Shown: positions 14,084-23,786 of the stretch, piece after piece
How the letters are laid out: the number at the start of each line of letters is the position of its first letter
Numbering within the stretch: position 1 is the stretch's first letter
NCBI GenBank assembly: GCA_019058495.1
Contig: JAHPYV010000004.1
Location: 1-35,936 of the forward strand
Reading direction: 5' to 3'
DNA: 35,936 nucleotides
Source: Promethearchaeati archaeon
GTDB taxonomy: Archaea > Asgardarchaeota > Atabeyarchaeia > Atabeyarchaeales > Atabeyarchaeaceae
Notes under the pieces: model-generated
What the model was told of the DNA's origin: nothing
The model's input: the letters and a program-made list of their open reading frames with translations, nothing else
Databases searched by the model: none
Made by a program: the position numbers and the translations under genes

Positions 14084-14120
14084 GGATTCTTTCTACACCT
14101 CTAATCATTGTCGGCTATCT

Positions 14121-14214
14121 ATAGGTAGATTAGTATATAGTCTATTCGGTTCATTTATACCTAAAGACTTGAATATCCCCAATAGGTAGGTATATAATAG
14201 GTATAGTATAGGTA
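14121..14214. repeat. Four ATAGGTA heptamers in a divergent promoter region
   Basis: ATAGGTA occurs at 14121-14127, 14182-14188, 14197-14203 and 14208-14214, with an inverted TACCTA near 14158-14163. The last three are 15 and 11 bp apart start to start, about one to one and a half helical turns, in AT-rich DNA between the AbrB-like gene and the LAGLIDADG gene. The spacing fits operator sites, possibly overlapping the TATA element; iterons are an alternative. Confidence 0.6.
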
Positions 14215-14223
14215 TAATACCAC

Positions 14224-15453
14224 GTGCAGATGACTATGGCGAATCCATTGATGAACATTAATGCTTCAACGCCGCAGGAACGCAGCTACCTCCTAGGATT
14301 ATTCTTAACAGATGGTTACCTTGATGAAGGAAGAAAGGGATCGCACGAACAAGTCACATACGCACTTCAGGGGAACGAGGGGGAGATAGCGAACAGGGTT
14401 ACTACCTTTTTAGAGCGCTGTTGCTTGAAACCCCGCACATACCACTACGGAAACATGATAGCGGTCACTGCGAGTTGCACTAACCTCAGCGAGTTCCTTC
14501 CAGATAAAGAAACTCTCTTGAAGGACTGTGACGCGCGGCGAAGGTTCTTCGAGAGAAACGATCTGCTTTTCAACTTGGGGAACCGCGTTGCCTTCTGCGG
14601 TGGCCTCATAGATGGAGATGGCTCGTGTAGGGCACGTTTACAGAATCAGAAAGGCGGAGGATCGCGTTGTCTTGGAACGCTTGTTGTGAATTGGTCTTTA
14701 TACCAAGTCAAGTATCCTTATCTGCTCGACTTCTTTCACGAGTTTGTTGATTCCCTCGCCCCGAATTCTACGTGTTTTGTTCGCAGGAAGGTGAGGCAGA
14801 AGAAAGGAGAGGAGGAGCCGACGAAGACGACGGGAAAGATAGTGTTTGGCGCATACGTTAATCGTGCGGGGAGGGAGGCACTGTTACGGGCTGGAATCGC
14901 GGGTTGGTCTTGGAAGGTTAGCAAGTGCATGGATTCAGTTTTTGCTTTGATTCAGGAGAGAGAAAAGGAGAGAGTGAAGAGGGTGAAGAGTGTCATGAGT
15001 GAGGGAGGGATGAAGCTTGTAGATGTCGCTAAGATGCTGGGTATGTCAAGCACAACTTTGCGAGACTGGCATAAGTGTGGTAAGATTCACGCCAACCTAG
15101 TTTGTGTCGGGGGAGTTCAGGCAGGAAGACGCAAGTTCTTTGTAATACCGAAGGTTGAGGTTGAGAACCTAAAAAGAAGAAAGGAGGAACTTTTGCAGGA
15201 AATGAAGAGAACAGAGAGAACTAAGAGCGAGGGAGTGAAGATCGCAGACGCAGCTAAGATGGTTGGCATTCCCCACCCCACGCTATATGACTGGTGTCGA
15301 AACGGGAAGCTTCACGCCACAATGGTGTATGACGTATGCCATAGATACTTTGTGATACCCAGAGACGAGATTAGGCGACTCAAAGGTATGAAGGAACTTT
15401 CAGACTTGGACTGCTCAGATAAGGTGGAAACAAAAAGTGACCCTCTCATATAA
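14224..15453 (+). CDS. LAGLIDADG endonuclease-like protein with two C-terminal helix-turn-helix units
   Basis: A 409-aa protein. The N-terminal ~250 residues hold two LAGLIDADG helices: YLLGLFLTDGYLDEG (D30) and FCGGLIDGDGSCRARL (near 125-140, acidic D130/D132), as in monomeric homing endonucleases. Then come two repeated MerR/excisionase-like units: residues ~262-320 (VDVAKMLGMSSTTLRDWHKC ... FFVIPKVEVENLKRR) and ~336-388 (ADAAKMVGIPHPTLYDWCRN ... YFVIPRDEIRRLK). It is not inside an intron or intein of a recognisable host gene. GTG 14224 was taken; ATG 14230 and 14236 are equally possible. It may cleave DNA, act as a DNA-binding regulator, or be a mobile-island remnant. Confidence 0.8.
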   Translation: MQMTMANPLMNINASTPQERSYLLGLFLTDGYLDEGRKGSHEQVTYALQGNEGEIANRVTTFLERCCLKPRTYHYGNMIAVTASCTNLSEFLPDKETLLKDCDARRRFFERNDLLFNLGNRVAFCGGLIDGDGSCRARLQNQKGGGSRCLGTLVVNWSLYQVKYPYLLDFFHEFVDSLAPNSTCFVRRKVRQKKGEEEPTKTTGKIVFGAYVNRAGREALLRAGIAGWSWKVSKCMDSVFALIQEREKERVKRVKSVMSEGGMKLVDVAKMLGMSSTTLRDWHKCGKIHANLVCVGGVQAGRRKFFVIPKVEVENLKRRKEELLQEMKRTERTKSEGVKIADAAKMVGIPHPTLYDWCRNGKLHATMVYDVCHRYFVIPRDEIRRLKGMKELSDLDCSDKVETKSDPLI

Positions 15454-15482
15454 TTGAGCGCACGCGCCAAAAGCCCATATTC

Positions 15483-15767
15483 GTGCACACATCTCCTTTG
15501 TATGAAGACTCACTTCATATTAGAGAGATCAATGATAAGATCCTTCAAATACTTCACAACGCCAAGAAGGAAATCAGAATTGCTTCACCATTCATTAATA
15601 TGCTCTACGAGAAAATAATCAAACGAGAGCAACTATTCGACGAATTCAACGCCAGTATACAGACTTCAGACAAGGATGCAGTTACAAAAGCAATAAAGTT
15701 CTTCGACAACTTGTATGACTTCGAAAAGAAAGGGTCCCAGCAATCGGTTGAAAGCGAGAGAAGTTGA
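15483..15767 (+). pseudogene. Phospholipase-D-like domain fragment
   Basis: GTG 15483 opens a 94-aa frame. Residues ~15-47 (IREINDKILQILHNAKKEIR, then IASPFINMLYEKII) resemble the first strand-helix of PLD-like nuclease/transferase domains. The catalytic HxK motif never appears and the protein ends in an unrelated charged tail, so it looks truncated. It lies 29 nt after the LAGLIDADG gene at the end of the island. Weak family call. Confidence 0.4.
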
Positions 15768-15827
15768 TTTGAGAAACCATTTCTGGGAGAGAGGGCACGT
15801 CTACTGCCAGGGTGGTTCTGAATCCCA

Positions 15828-16319
15828 TCATTCGTCGGCGAGCCACCATGCTTGCCTCTTTTCCTCCCGTTTTCCTCTTATGAACTTTAGGAAGGGCTTG
15901 TCAAACTTCTCCTCGTACCTTTTTTCTATTTTCTTAGTTCGCTCTAGTATCATTCTTCTTTTTAGATTCACCACTTTTTCTAACTCTTTTGTTGTGGCAC
16001 TTTTGTTCTCAAGGATATAGCTGATTATCTGTCTGTCCATATCATCCAAAGCAATGACTTCCAACAAAGCTGGCAGTTGGATCTCAATGCTTTTCCTGCT
16101 GAAGCTTTTTATTGCGAGTTCGAGGGCAGAAATTCTAGCTTTGAGTTCATTTATCTCATTAATTGAAGTTTCGACTTGGACCGCCGAAGATCCTTGTTTG
16201 AGCTTGTCACCTATAGCTTGTCTGATGTACTCAGATCTGTATCTTGACCCAACTTTTTCTTCCAGTTGTCTGAGTAGCTCCTTGGGAATTCTTATGGTGA
16301 CTGTAGTCTGTTCACTCAT
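15828..16319 (-). CDS. Ribbon-helix-helix (CopG-like) regulator with C-terminal helical domain
   Basis: ATG 16319 gives 163 aa: MSEQTTVTIRIPKELLRQLE followed by SRYRSEYIRQAIGDKL is a classic RHH DNA-binding arm and helix pair. A coiled segment (NEINELKARISALELAI) follows, then a putative winged-helix region, DDMDRQIISYILENKSATTK plus LEKVVNLKRRMILERTKKIE. Two DNA-binding modules on one chain would suit a dimeric repressor. The frame extends to TTG 16346 without homology. It borders the accessory island and diverges from the M24 gene, so regulation of either neighbour is conceivable. Confidence 0.75.
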   Translation of the reverse strand: MSEQTTVTIRIPKELLRQLEEKVGSRYRSEYIRQAIGDKLKQGSSAVQVETSINEINELKARISALELAIKSFSRKSIEIQLPALLEVIALDDMDRQIISYILENKSATTKELEKVVNLKRRMILERTKKIEKRYEEKFDKPFLKFIRGKREEKRQAWWLADE

Positions 16320-16483
16320 ATGCCGCCCTCGATCTTCCGCCCTCAATGGACTCTATAACATCGTTCGATTACTTATTATTGTGACCCATTGACATGAAAG
16401 ATGCTGTTATGGTTTTTGGTCAGCATTTCCATAAAGTATTTGAACAACGCAAGTTCTCTTAGATAAAGCGAGTAGATCTTACC

Positions 16484-17623
16484 ATGATCCGTGAGTTCCC
16501 TAGCAGGATGGAGAAGTTACGCAAGATAATGGGAAGAAAAGAACTCAATGCGTTACTTCTCGTAAACCCGAGGAACGTCTATTACGTCTCAGGATTCTCG
16601 CCGATGAGTGGACAACTACCTGTATCAGTGTTCGTACCCTACGAGGGGGAACCATGCATAATTCTGCCATCAATAGAATTGGATCACATGCGGGAAAAAT
16701 CATGGATAACTAAGGTGAAGTCTTACTCTCCTTATTCATCCCCTTCTAGGGGCGACGCCGAGAAATCATCTGGCTCAAAAGCATTCATGGCTGAAGTCAA
16801 GAGCCTTATCGAAGGCAGCAACCTTTCCTCCGCTACAATCGGCATTGAGTTCTCACACGTAACGGTTAGCTCATTTGAAGCACTCAAGGGGCACCTTGAG
16901 AAAACAGGATTCAAGGATGTTTCAGACGATATTCTTGAAGTCCGGTCGGTAAAGGATTATGAAGAAGTGGAGACGCTTCGCGATTCGCTGGAGATAACGG
17001 AGAGAGGAATCCGGACAGCCATCGAGCTAATTCAACCAGGAATAACCGAACTAGAGGTCGCTGCGGAAGTTGAGCGAACTATGAGGAAAGCTGGATCCAG
17101 GCGCACTGTATTCGATAGTGTCATCGCTTCAGGACCGAGAAGTGGCCAGAAACTTGCTTCAGCGGAACAGAAGAATATAGATCTGAACGAATTTGTTGCG
17201 ATAGATGTCTCTGCTATCTACAATGAGTACTGTTCAGAAGTTGCTAGGACAATATACACTGGGAAGCCTGGAGAAAAACACAGGAAAGTTTTTGAGCTCT
17301 CTATGAGAACCTTGACCAAAGCAATCGAACAGATAAAACCTGGAATAACGTCCGAAGAGATAGTTATCCCAGCTAAAAACTTCGTAAAGGATTTATCGGT
17401 CGAGGAGAATATCGAAGTCTCGGGTCACGGGATCGGGTTGGAACTTTATGAATACCCCAAGATACTTGAAGACGAAATTCGGCTGATCAAACCTGGTATG
17501 GTAGTATGCGTGAAAGTTGAAACCTCACTTCGGGAAGTTGGAGGACTCAGAATAGAGGAAACAGTACTTGTCACAGACGATGGCCAAGAGGTACTCAACA
17601 AGCTTCCAATTGAAACAGTCTAG
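16484..17623 (+). CDS. M24 (Xaa-Pro aminopeptidase-like) family protein with altered active site
   Basis: Pita-bread-fold protein of the creatinase/aminopeptidase P family, 379 aa. The N-terminal creatinase-like domain (~1-155) includes ALLLVNPRNVYYVSGFSP. The C-terminal domain (~160-379) keeps metal-ligand candidates D241 (AIDVSA), H315 (SGHGIGLELYEYP), E346 and E358 (RIEETVLV). The second Asp of the family is Glu here (E252 in YCSEVARTI), the proton-shuttling His of the SGPxxxxPH segment is missing (SGPRSGQKLAS), and the second His of GHGIGLxxHE is Tyr. It is either a diverged metallopeptidase or a non-peptidase relative. It lies upstream of the secreted subtilase. ATG 16484. Confidence 0.85.
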   Translation: MIREFPSRMEKLRKIMGRKELNALLLVNPRNVYYVSGFSPMSGQLPVSVFVPYEGEPCIILPSIELDHMREKSWITKVKSYSPYSSPSRGDAEKSSGSKAFMAEVKSLIEGSNLSSATIGIEFSHVTVSSFEALKGHLEKTGFKDVSDDILEVRSVKDYEEVETLRDSLEITERGIRTAIELIQPGITELEVAAEVERTMRKAGSRRTVFDSVIASGPRSGQKLASAEQKNIDLNEFVAIDVSAIYNEYCSEVARTIYTGKPGEKHRKVFELSMRTLTKAIEQIKPGITSEEIVIPAKNFVKDLSVEENIEVSGHGIGLELYEYPKILEDEIRLIKPGMVVCVKVETSLREVGGLRIEETVLVTDDGQEVLNKLPIETV

Positions 17624-17693
17624 ATTGATCTTTATGTCGAAGAGCTTCATAGCTGGGGAACTATTGTTGTCTCCTCTTGCCGCATTACAAAAC

Positions 17694-17703
17694 TTTTAAT
17701 TAG
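17694..17703 (+). promoter_or_regulatory. TATA box for the subtilase gene
   Basis: TTTTAATTAG, about 65 nt upstream of the TTG start. Initiation near 17727 leaves a leader containing the SD at 17748-17755. Confidence 0.4.
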
Positions 17704-17761
17704 GTAATTGGCTGATTTGTGTAAGACATATTGTGGATGCGTGGACTGAGAGGAGATTATT

Positions 17762-20700
17762 TTGAAAGACAGGGAGAACTTCCGTTACGCTGTTCGTCTG
17801 ATAGCCGTTTTCATCCTGATTTCGATCTTTGTCACGCCTTCAATCTTAACGAAATCACCCACTTTGATCTCCAACCGTGAATCATCTGCACTCACAGTTA
17901 GTTCTGGAGCACAGCCAATAAAAGTAGATCCTCAACTCACGGAGTTAATCAATAACCAGAAAACCGGCGACGTGAAAGTAATTGTTGTCTTCAGAGACGA
18001 AGCTGGCGTCAAGTCCATTGAGGAAGCAAATGGAATTGGCGGCTGTTTTAGACTTATTACTACATTTACGATAATACCGGCCGCCTTAATTGAGGGTTCA
18101 TTAAACAGCGTCAGCGAACTCTTCTCAAATAACCAGATCCGCAGTCTATATCTCAACAAGGAAAGCAGTATAAACTATACTCTGACCACTGCGGTTTGGA
18201 AATCACCAGCCAGCGACATCAATGTAACCCCATCAAGTATCGGTGACGGCTCTGGCGTTACAGTAGCTGTCTGCGACAGCGGTATTGATACGACTCATCC
18301 TGATCTTGCTGGCAAGGTCGTCGCAAATGAATCATTCGTAAACACCATCTATGGTTACCTCGACAACGAGACACAGACTACAGATAATTTGGGACATGGA
18401 ACATACGTCGCCGGGATCATTGGAGGGACTGGAACCGTACAACCGCAATACAAAGGTATTGCTAGCGGAGTAACATTGATCAATGCTAAGTGCATTGACC
18501 AGTTCGGTAGAGGGTTTACCGCTGGAATAATCATGGCCATACAATGGGCGAACGCTACAGGCGCAGATGTGATCAACCTATCTCTTGGAGGAGGATCGGC
18601 TGATCCAGAGGATCCAATAAGCCTTGCCGTGGACGCCGCCGTCAGAAGTGGTGTAGTTGTAGTATCCGCGGCAGGCAACGCGGGGCCGTACTACTCCAGT
18701 GGAAGTGTTCCAGGAGCAGCGCTACTCGGTATGTCTGTAGGAGCAGCTAATACGACTGCCTCACCCACTTCAATAGCTTCTTTTAGCAGTAGAGGACCCA
18801 CAATTGATGGTCGACCATATCCTGACGTATTGGCCCCAGGTGTCGACATCATCTCTGCTTTGGCGAGCGGATCAGCCATCGCTGACTACGCTGACAGATT
18901 GGGTCTATCGTCTGGATATTACGTTGCACTCAGCGGCACGAGTGCAGCCACTCCTATTGTTTCAGGAGCGGTAGCCCTACTGCTCAGCGCAATTGGCCTA
19001 CGTCAACTTAACAGGTCAACGGTGCCACAGACATCTCTTGTTGAAATAGCTTCGACAATAAAAATCGCGTTAATGCACACAGCTAGCAGCATAGGTGCTG
19101 ACGTCAACACTCAAGGTTCAGGAATGATAGATGTCTATTCTGCATACGAGTACCTTCATAGTTTTGGTGCCAGGCTTAATTATCCAATCGTCCAAGTGTC
19201 TCCCAGCGCTCTAGTTAACCCACCTTACCAAATAGGTTTCCTTGGCGACTCAATGGCGCCAACTATATCAATATGGACCGCTTCCAAGACAAACCTGACT
19301 GTAGTCAGCAGTGGTAATGCGACAGCTTTCATGGAATTCAGTAACCTGAATTTCACAAATATTGTCGGTCAGACCTCTCTTGAAGTGAACATAACAATAC
19401 CCGTAAACGCTGAGTTAGGAAGATACACAGCCCAGATCGGGTTCATGAATGGAACCTCGTTGCTAATTGGCGAGAATGTATCCGTTAGTTTCACCGTCAA
19501 GAACCCGACTGGTCGTATATACATTGACTTGTTCCATACCTACTCAAGTTTCTCAACAGAGTCTACTCTATACAAATACGGATTGATGTCGACTGATCTA
19601 GGATGCAGCATTTATGAAAGCAACAACCCAATAACATACTCTAAGATTAGTCAGTACGATATTCTAGTCTTAACAGACCCTGTAATAATGTTCAGTACGG
19701 AAGAGGTGAACGCGATACACAGGTTCATTGAAAACAACGGTTCACTCCTCGTACTCGGAACCAACTATCCTAGTATCGCATCTGAAGCGGTTAATGCAAT
19801 AACGGCACAGTACGGAATCCAGTACACGAAAAACTTCACAGCAAACTACTCAGATTTAGTATTCGCTCAGCTTATCACTTCAGATATAAACATAACAAAT
19901 CTTGTTTCTCATCCAGTGACAACGGGAGTGGACAGCTATTTGTTTGGCTATGGCTCCACTCTCTCAGTCGGCAATCCAGCGATTTCACTGGCATTCACAC
20001 CGGCAGACTTTGGCGATTTACCAGTTCTTGCTGCGTACGCGTCGGACAAAGGTGGCAGAATAGTTGCTACGGGAAGCCTGCTATTCGCCACTGATGACAG
20101 TCTGCTCGATTCGTCGTATCCGGGCAACGTGAGACTTGCTCAGAACATCATTCGCTGGTTGCTTGCAGGGAGGAATGTCTCCGCTGAGGTAGTAGCGAAT
20201 GAGACTCGTGTAAAACCATATGAGGAGTTCCAGATCGGGATTGAAGTGACAAACAGAACCAATGGCGCACTGCTAGCGGCAAACGTAAGCTGTACGGCCA
20301 GTAACGGCACATCGTATCCGATAAAACTCGGAAATTACACTAATAGAATCTATTACAATACCTCAATCGCATTCCAAACTGAAGGGTTCTACACTATTGA
20401 CATCAAAGCCAACTTTACTGGAGGAAATACTGAGAGAACATTTCTAATTGAAGTCGTGAACACCGCACCAGAGATTACAAGCGTTTCGACAATAACCTAC
20501 CAAAACCCATCGATTTCCTATCTGTTACCCACATACTATGAAAGCTTTCTTCCAGAAGGCACTCCAATAATATCACGGTACGGAGACTACGTAAACATAA
20601 CAATCAGGTTGGGTTTCGCCCTATCATCTAATTCAAATGTAACTGTATACTTGACAAGATCCCCCACTTTCTATATTCCCAATAATAATCCTCTGACATA

Positions 20701-21484
20701 TGTAACTCTGAATGCTACCGTTAAATTGAATGCCACAGCATATCTTGCCCAATTCAAGCCAACACGGGGCAATGGATCTGATGTCTACCAGTATTGGATT
20801 TCAGTCAATAATGATGGTTTCACTTCGACCTTCAGCGGGGTTAATGCGATAATGGTTGCAAGCATAGACCCAGAGATAAGTAATAGCACCACGACCATCA
20901 ATTCACGACCACTTTCCGACCTAAGGCAGCCACAGGGTAATGCGCTGCGGTTATACCCGATGACAGTGAGCATGGGAGACACGATATCAATCGTAGTCAA
21001 CGGGTCTGATTTTGAAGAACCAATAAGCAAGATGCGAGCATGGGCGGTACTGCTTGATCCAAGTTTATACATAGTTCCGGGCATTGTGGATGCGGAACTT
21101 GTTGTGTCAGCGATTTCATTCAACAGTGCAACATCTACATTCCAGGGAAATCTAACAATCCCAGCGAGTGGGACTGCTTACATGCCGGGTTCGCAGACTG
21201 GCCTGAGCTTAGCGAACAGACTCTTTTACATCATGATTGTGCTTGCAGACTCTGATGGTGCATACTCGACAGACTTCGCTGGAGTCTACATTACACCAAG
21301 AACTCAGCCAATACCAGCAGAACTGATATTCCTAATCCTGGGAGCCGCAATAGCAATTCCAGTAATTATAATAATACTGATTGAGAAGAGAACTAAGAAG
21401 AGAGTGGCGGAAGGTCCTCAGCCAACGTATTACCCCAATCCTCCAAGTCAGGATAATCCTCTCAACGTCTACTTCCAGCAGTGA
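17762..21484 (+). CDS. Secreted, membrane-anchored subtilisin-like serine protease
   Basis: A 1240-aa S8 protease. The N-terminal hydrophobic helix (VRLIAVFILISIFV) is a signal peptide or anchor. Residues ~70-135 (VKVIVVFRDEAGVKS ...) are an I9 inhibitor-type prodomain. The catalytic domain has D172 (AVCDSGID), H212 (GHGTYVAG), oxyanion N306 (SAAGNAG) and S394 (SGTSAATP). Next comes a GATase/ThuA-like segment (YDILVLTDPVIMF, NNGSLLVLGTNYPS), then beta-rich repeats with many Asn-X-Ser/Thr sequons. The C-terminus has one TM helix (LIFLILGAAIAIPVIIIILI) and a basic, Pro/Tyr-rich tail, so the protein should face the outside. TTG 17762 follows GAGAGGAGA. Peptide products could feed the amino-acid catabolic genes downstream. 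Confidence 0.93.
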   Translation: MKDRENFRYAVRLIAVFILISIFVTPSILTKSPTLISNRESSALTVSSGAQPIKVDPQLTELINNQKTGDVKVIVVFRDEAGVKSIEEANGIGGCFRLITTFTIIPAALIEGSLNSVSELFSNNQIRSLYLNKESSINYTLTTAVWKSPASDINVTPSSIGDGSGVTVAVCDSGIDTTHPDLAGKVVANESFVNTIYGYLDNETQTTDNLGHGTYVAGIIGGTGTVQPQYKGIASGVTLINAKCIDQFGRGFTAGIIMAIQWANATGADVINLSLGGGSADPEDPISLAVDAAVRSGVVVVSAAGNAGPYYSSGSVPGAALLGMSVGAANTTASPTSIASFSSRGPTIDGRPYPDVLAPGVDIISALASGSAIADYADRLGLSSGYYVALSGTSAATPIVSGAVALLLSAIGLRQLNRSTVPQTSLVEIASTIKIALMHTASSIGADVNTQGSGMIDVYSAYEYLHSFGARLNYPIVQVSPSALVNPPYQIGFLGDSMAPTISIWTASKTNLTVVSSGNATAFMEFSNLNFTNIVGQTSLEVNITIPVNAELGRYTAQIGFMNGTSLLIGENVSVSFTVKNPTGRIYIDLFHTYSSFSTESTLYKYGLMSTDLGCSIYESNNPITYSKISQYDILVLTDPVIMFSTEEVNAIHRFIENNGSLLVLGTNYPSIASEAVNAITAQYGIQYTKNFTANYSDLVFAQLITSDINITNLVSHPVTTGVDSYLFGYGSTLSVGNPAISLAFTPADFGDLPVLAAYASDKGGRIVATGSLLFATDDSLLDSSYPGNVRLAQNIIRWLLAGRNVSAEVVANETRVKPYEEFQIGIEVTNRTNGALLAANVSCTASNGTSYPIKLGNYTNRIYYNTSIAFQTEGFYTIDIKANFTGGNTERTFLIEVVNTAPEITSVSTITYQNPSISYLLPTYYESFLPEGTPIISRYGDYVNITIRLGFALSSNSNVTVYLTRSPTFYIPNNNPLTYVTLNATVKLNATAYLAQFKPTRGNGSDVYQYWISVNNDGFTSTFSGVNAIMVASIDPEISNSTTTINSRPLSDLRQPQGNALRLYPMTVSMGDTISIVVNGSDFEEPISKMRAWAVLLDPSLYIVPGIVDAELVVSAISFNSATSTFQGNLTIPASGTAYMPGSQTGLSLANRLFYIMIVLADSDGAYSTDFAGVYITPRTQPIPAELIFLILGAAIAIPVIIIILIEKRTKKRVAEGPQPTYYPNPPSQDNPLNVYFQQ

Positions 21485-22359
21485 AGTTTCGCAACATTCG
21501 ATCCGTTCTTTACTCCTAGGTCCTCCGCGACTGAGCTGCATTTTGCCCTAAGCAAGTAGGCTATACACTTTCCGTCTATTCTTTCCTCGGTGATTGTCTC
21601 ATAATTTCCCATTCCCTTAGATACAATCAGATCAGATTCTCCCAGATGTCTCTTTAATTCTTCAGATGATTCGGAAAGTACGAGGCCTACCGAGTCCGTT
21701 CCTGTAGTTATCACGTCATCAGCCACTTTTGGAATTCCAGCTAGCACCGCATCCCCCATTATAGCATCATTAAGTACTGGCCCTGACTTTACAGCGACTA
21801 CAATGCTTGGACCTAGCTTCTTGATCTGCTCCACGAGAAGAGCGTCTACAAAGATCTCTCCTGCGTTGTCAGCGAGAAAGAGTATCTTTTTTGATTTCCT
21901 AGCCCTGTGATAGATCTCTTCAATATTGTCTATTTCTAATTCCTCTTCAGCTCTTGTCAATAGAGTTGGAAAGTTCTCCAGTTTTTGATCATGCTCGAGC
22001 ATATCAAACTCAATAGCGTTTGCAACTATGGCGGCGAGACAAGCTTTTCTAAATCTCTTATACTCGTTCTGCTCTTTTTCCAAGGTTCTTCTTATCTTCG
22101 GGAGTAACTTTGAGGCATAATCATTGGATAGTGCTTTCTTTTCTTTGTAAGGATCTGGGCAGCCTGTCTCGTCTCTTATAATACGGTCTCTTGTAGTTCC
22201 AAGAATCGCCGAAACTGCGTCTTCCGAGAAATTGTCTGAAAGAAACTCGAGTAACTTCTTTGTAGTTCGCATCTTAACCGTATCTTCCGACGTAGCAAGT
22301 TCTAGTTCTCTGATCCCACGATGCAAGATGCAGACAGCGCATATTCTCTTGACTTTCAA
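21469..22359 (-). CDS. DUF89 (ARMT1-like) metal-dependent phosphatase
   Basis: Member of the DUF89 family of damage-control phosphatases. Motifs: KVKRICAVCILHRGIRELEL at the start, DYASKLLPKIRRTLEKEQ and KACLAAIVANAIEFDML in the helical half, and the active-site segments LFLADNAGEIFVDALL, VKSGPVLNDAIMGDA and DLIVSKGMGNYETI, which hold the Asp/Asn metal ligands. About 296 aa from TTG 22359, where KVKR..C.CIL begins as in relatives; the frame also opens at TTG 22374. Its stop overlaps the subtilase stop by 16 bp (convergent). It follows tpiA on the same strand. Confidence 0.9.
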   Translation of the reverse strand: MKVKRICAVCILHRGIRELELATSEDTVKMRTTKKLLEFLSDNFSEDAVSAILGTTRDRIIRDETGCPDPYKEKKALSNDYASKLLPKIRRTLEKEQNEYKRFRKACLAAIVANAIEFDMLEHDQKLENFPTLLTRAEEELEIDNIEEIYHRARKSKKILFLADNAGEIFVDALLVEQIKKLGPSIVVAVKSGPVLNDAIMGDAVLAGIPKVADDVITTGTDSVGLVLSESSEELKRHLGESDLIVSKGMGNYETITEERIDGKCIAYLLRAKCSSVAEDLGVKNGSNVAKLHCWK

Positions 22360-22447
22360 GTGAATTTCCCACAAACAACTGATAATCCTTTCAACAGTAA
22401 CAGCAAACAGGAGTATAAATGATCAATTGCGCCCGGAGTGTCTCATC

Positions 22448-23155
<708 letters not shown>

Positions 23156-23197
23156 TTAAGTTCCAGCATGCATTTGCTCACATGCAGGGGTGGTTAC

Positions 23198-23671
23198 CTA
23201 GACCAGTAGAAGATTCTTGAAGAGCTTCGACCTCAGAATGCCTGAATCGGAAAGCAGCTTTTCTTTGTTGATACTGACTTTCACGAATTCCTCTTGCGAA
23301 GGGCTCCTGTAAAATCTCCTATATGAGTTTATAAGTTCGTCCAAAACCCTAATCCTTGATAGCTGCAGCCAGGCTTTCTCTGAGATCCGTATTATTGCAT
23401 CGGGTCTGAGGCTCCTCTCTTCGCTTATGGTTGGATTTTCCAGTCCCTTTTTCACAAATCTAACCAAGCTGTTGCCGATGCTTAGTTGGATATCGAGATC
23501 AGGTAGTAAATGTAAGCCAGGTTTGACTTCATTCAAATCCGTTAATCTCCTAAACCATTCAAGAGGAGTCACTTCTTCCAGTATCTCTTCCTGAACTTTC
23601 TCTGGCGCTTCTTCTACAACTTCTTCCGTTTCTTCCTTAGATTTCTTCTTTCTCCCTCTTAGAGGACTCAT
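23198..23671 (-). CDS. Hypothetical protein with acidic N-terminus
   Basis: A 157-aa protein I do not recognise. Residues 1-35 are a Lys then Glu-rich low-complexity stretch (MSPLRGRKKKSKEETEEVVE ...). The rest is a compact domain with VKPGLHLLPDLDIQLSIGN, SLRPDAIIRISEKAWLQLSR and a closing VSINKEKLLSDSGILRSKLF. The SCP2 fold is a weak possibility (the PDAIIRIS strand and following helix), not established. ATG 23671 has a TATA-like element at 23734-23742. It is 64 nt upstream of tpiA and may share its transcript. Confidence 0.7.
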   Translation of the reverse strand: MSPLRGRKKKSKEETEEVVEEAPEKVQEEILEEVTPLEWFRRLTDLNEVKPGLHLLPDLDIQLSIGNSLVRFVKKGLENPTISEERSLRPDAIIRISEKAWLQLSRIRVLDELINSYRRFYRSPSQEEFVKVSINKEKLLSDSGILRSKLFKNLLLV

Positions 23672-23733
23672 CTACAACCAGATCCCCGGTGTATTCTACT
23701 GGATTGCTTTCATCTTATCAGATACCTACTTGA

Positions 23734-23742
23734 GTATATATG
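23734..23742 (-). promoter_or_regulatory. TATA box upstream of the 23671 gene
   Basis: CATATATAC on the minus strand. Initiation about 25 nt downstream leaves a leader of about 40 nt before ATG 23671. Possibly the promoter for the hypothetical-tpiA-DUF89 series. Confidence 0.45.
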
Positions 23743-23786
23743 AGTAGTAGCGGCTGATAACCTTAAGGTTATGGACAGGGGTTGTC

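Noticed and set aside
14224-15453. LAGLIDADG domain as an intein or intron-encoded endonuclease
   Set aside because: No splicing-domain motifs and no interrupted host gene on either side.
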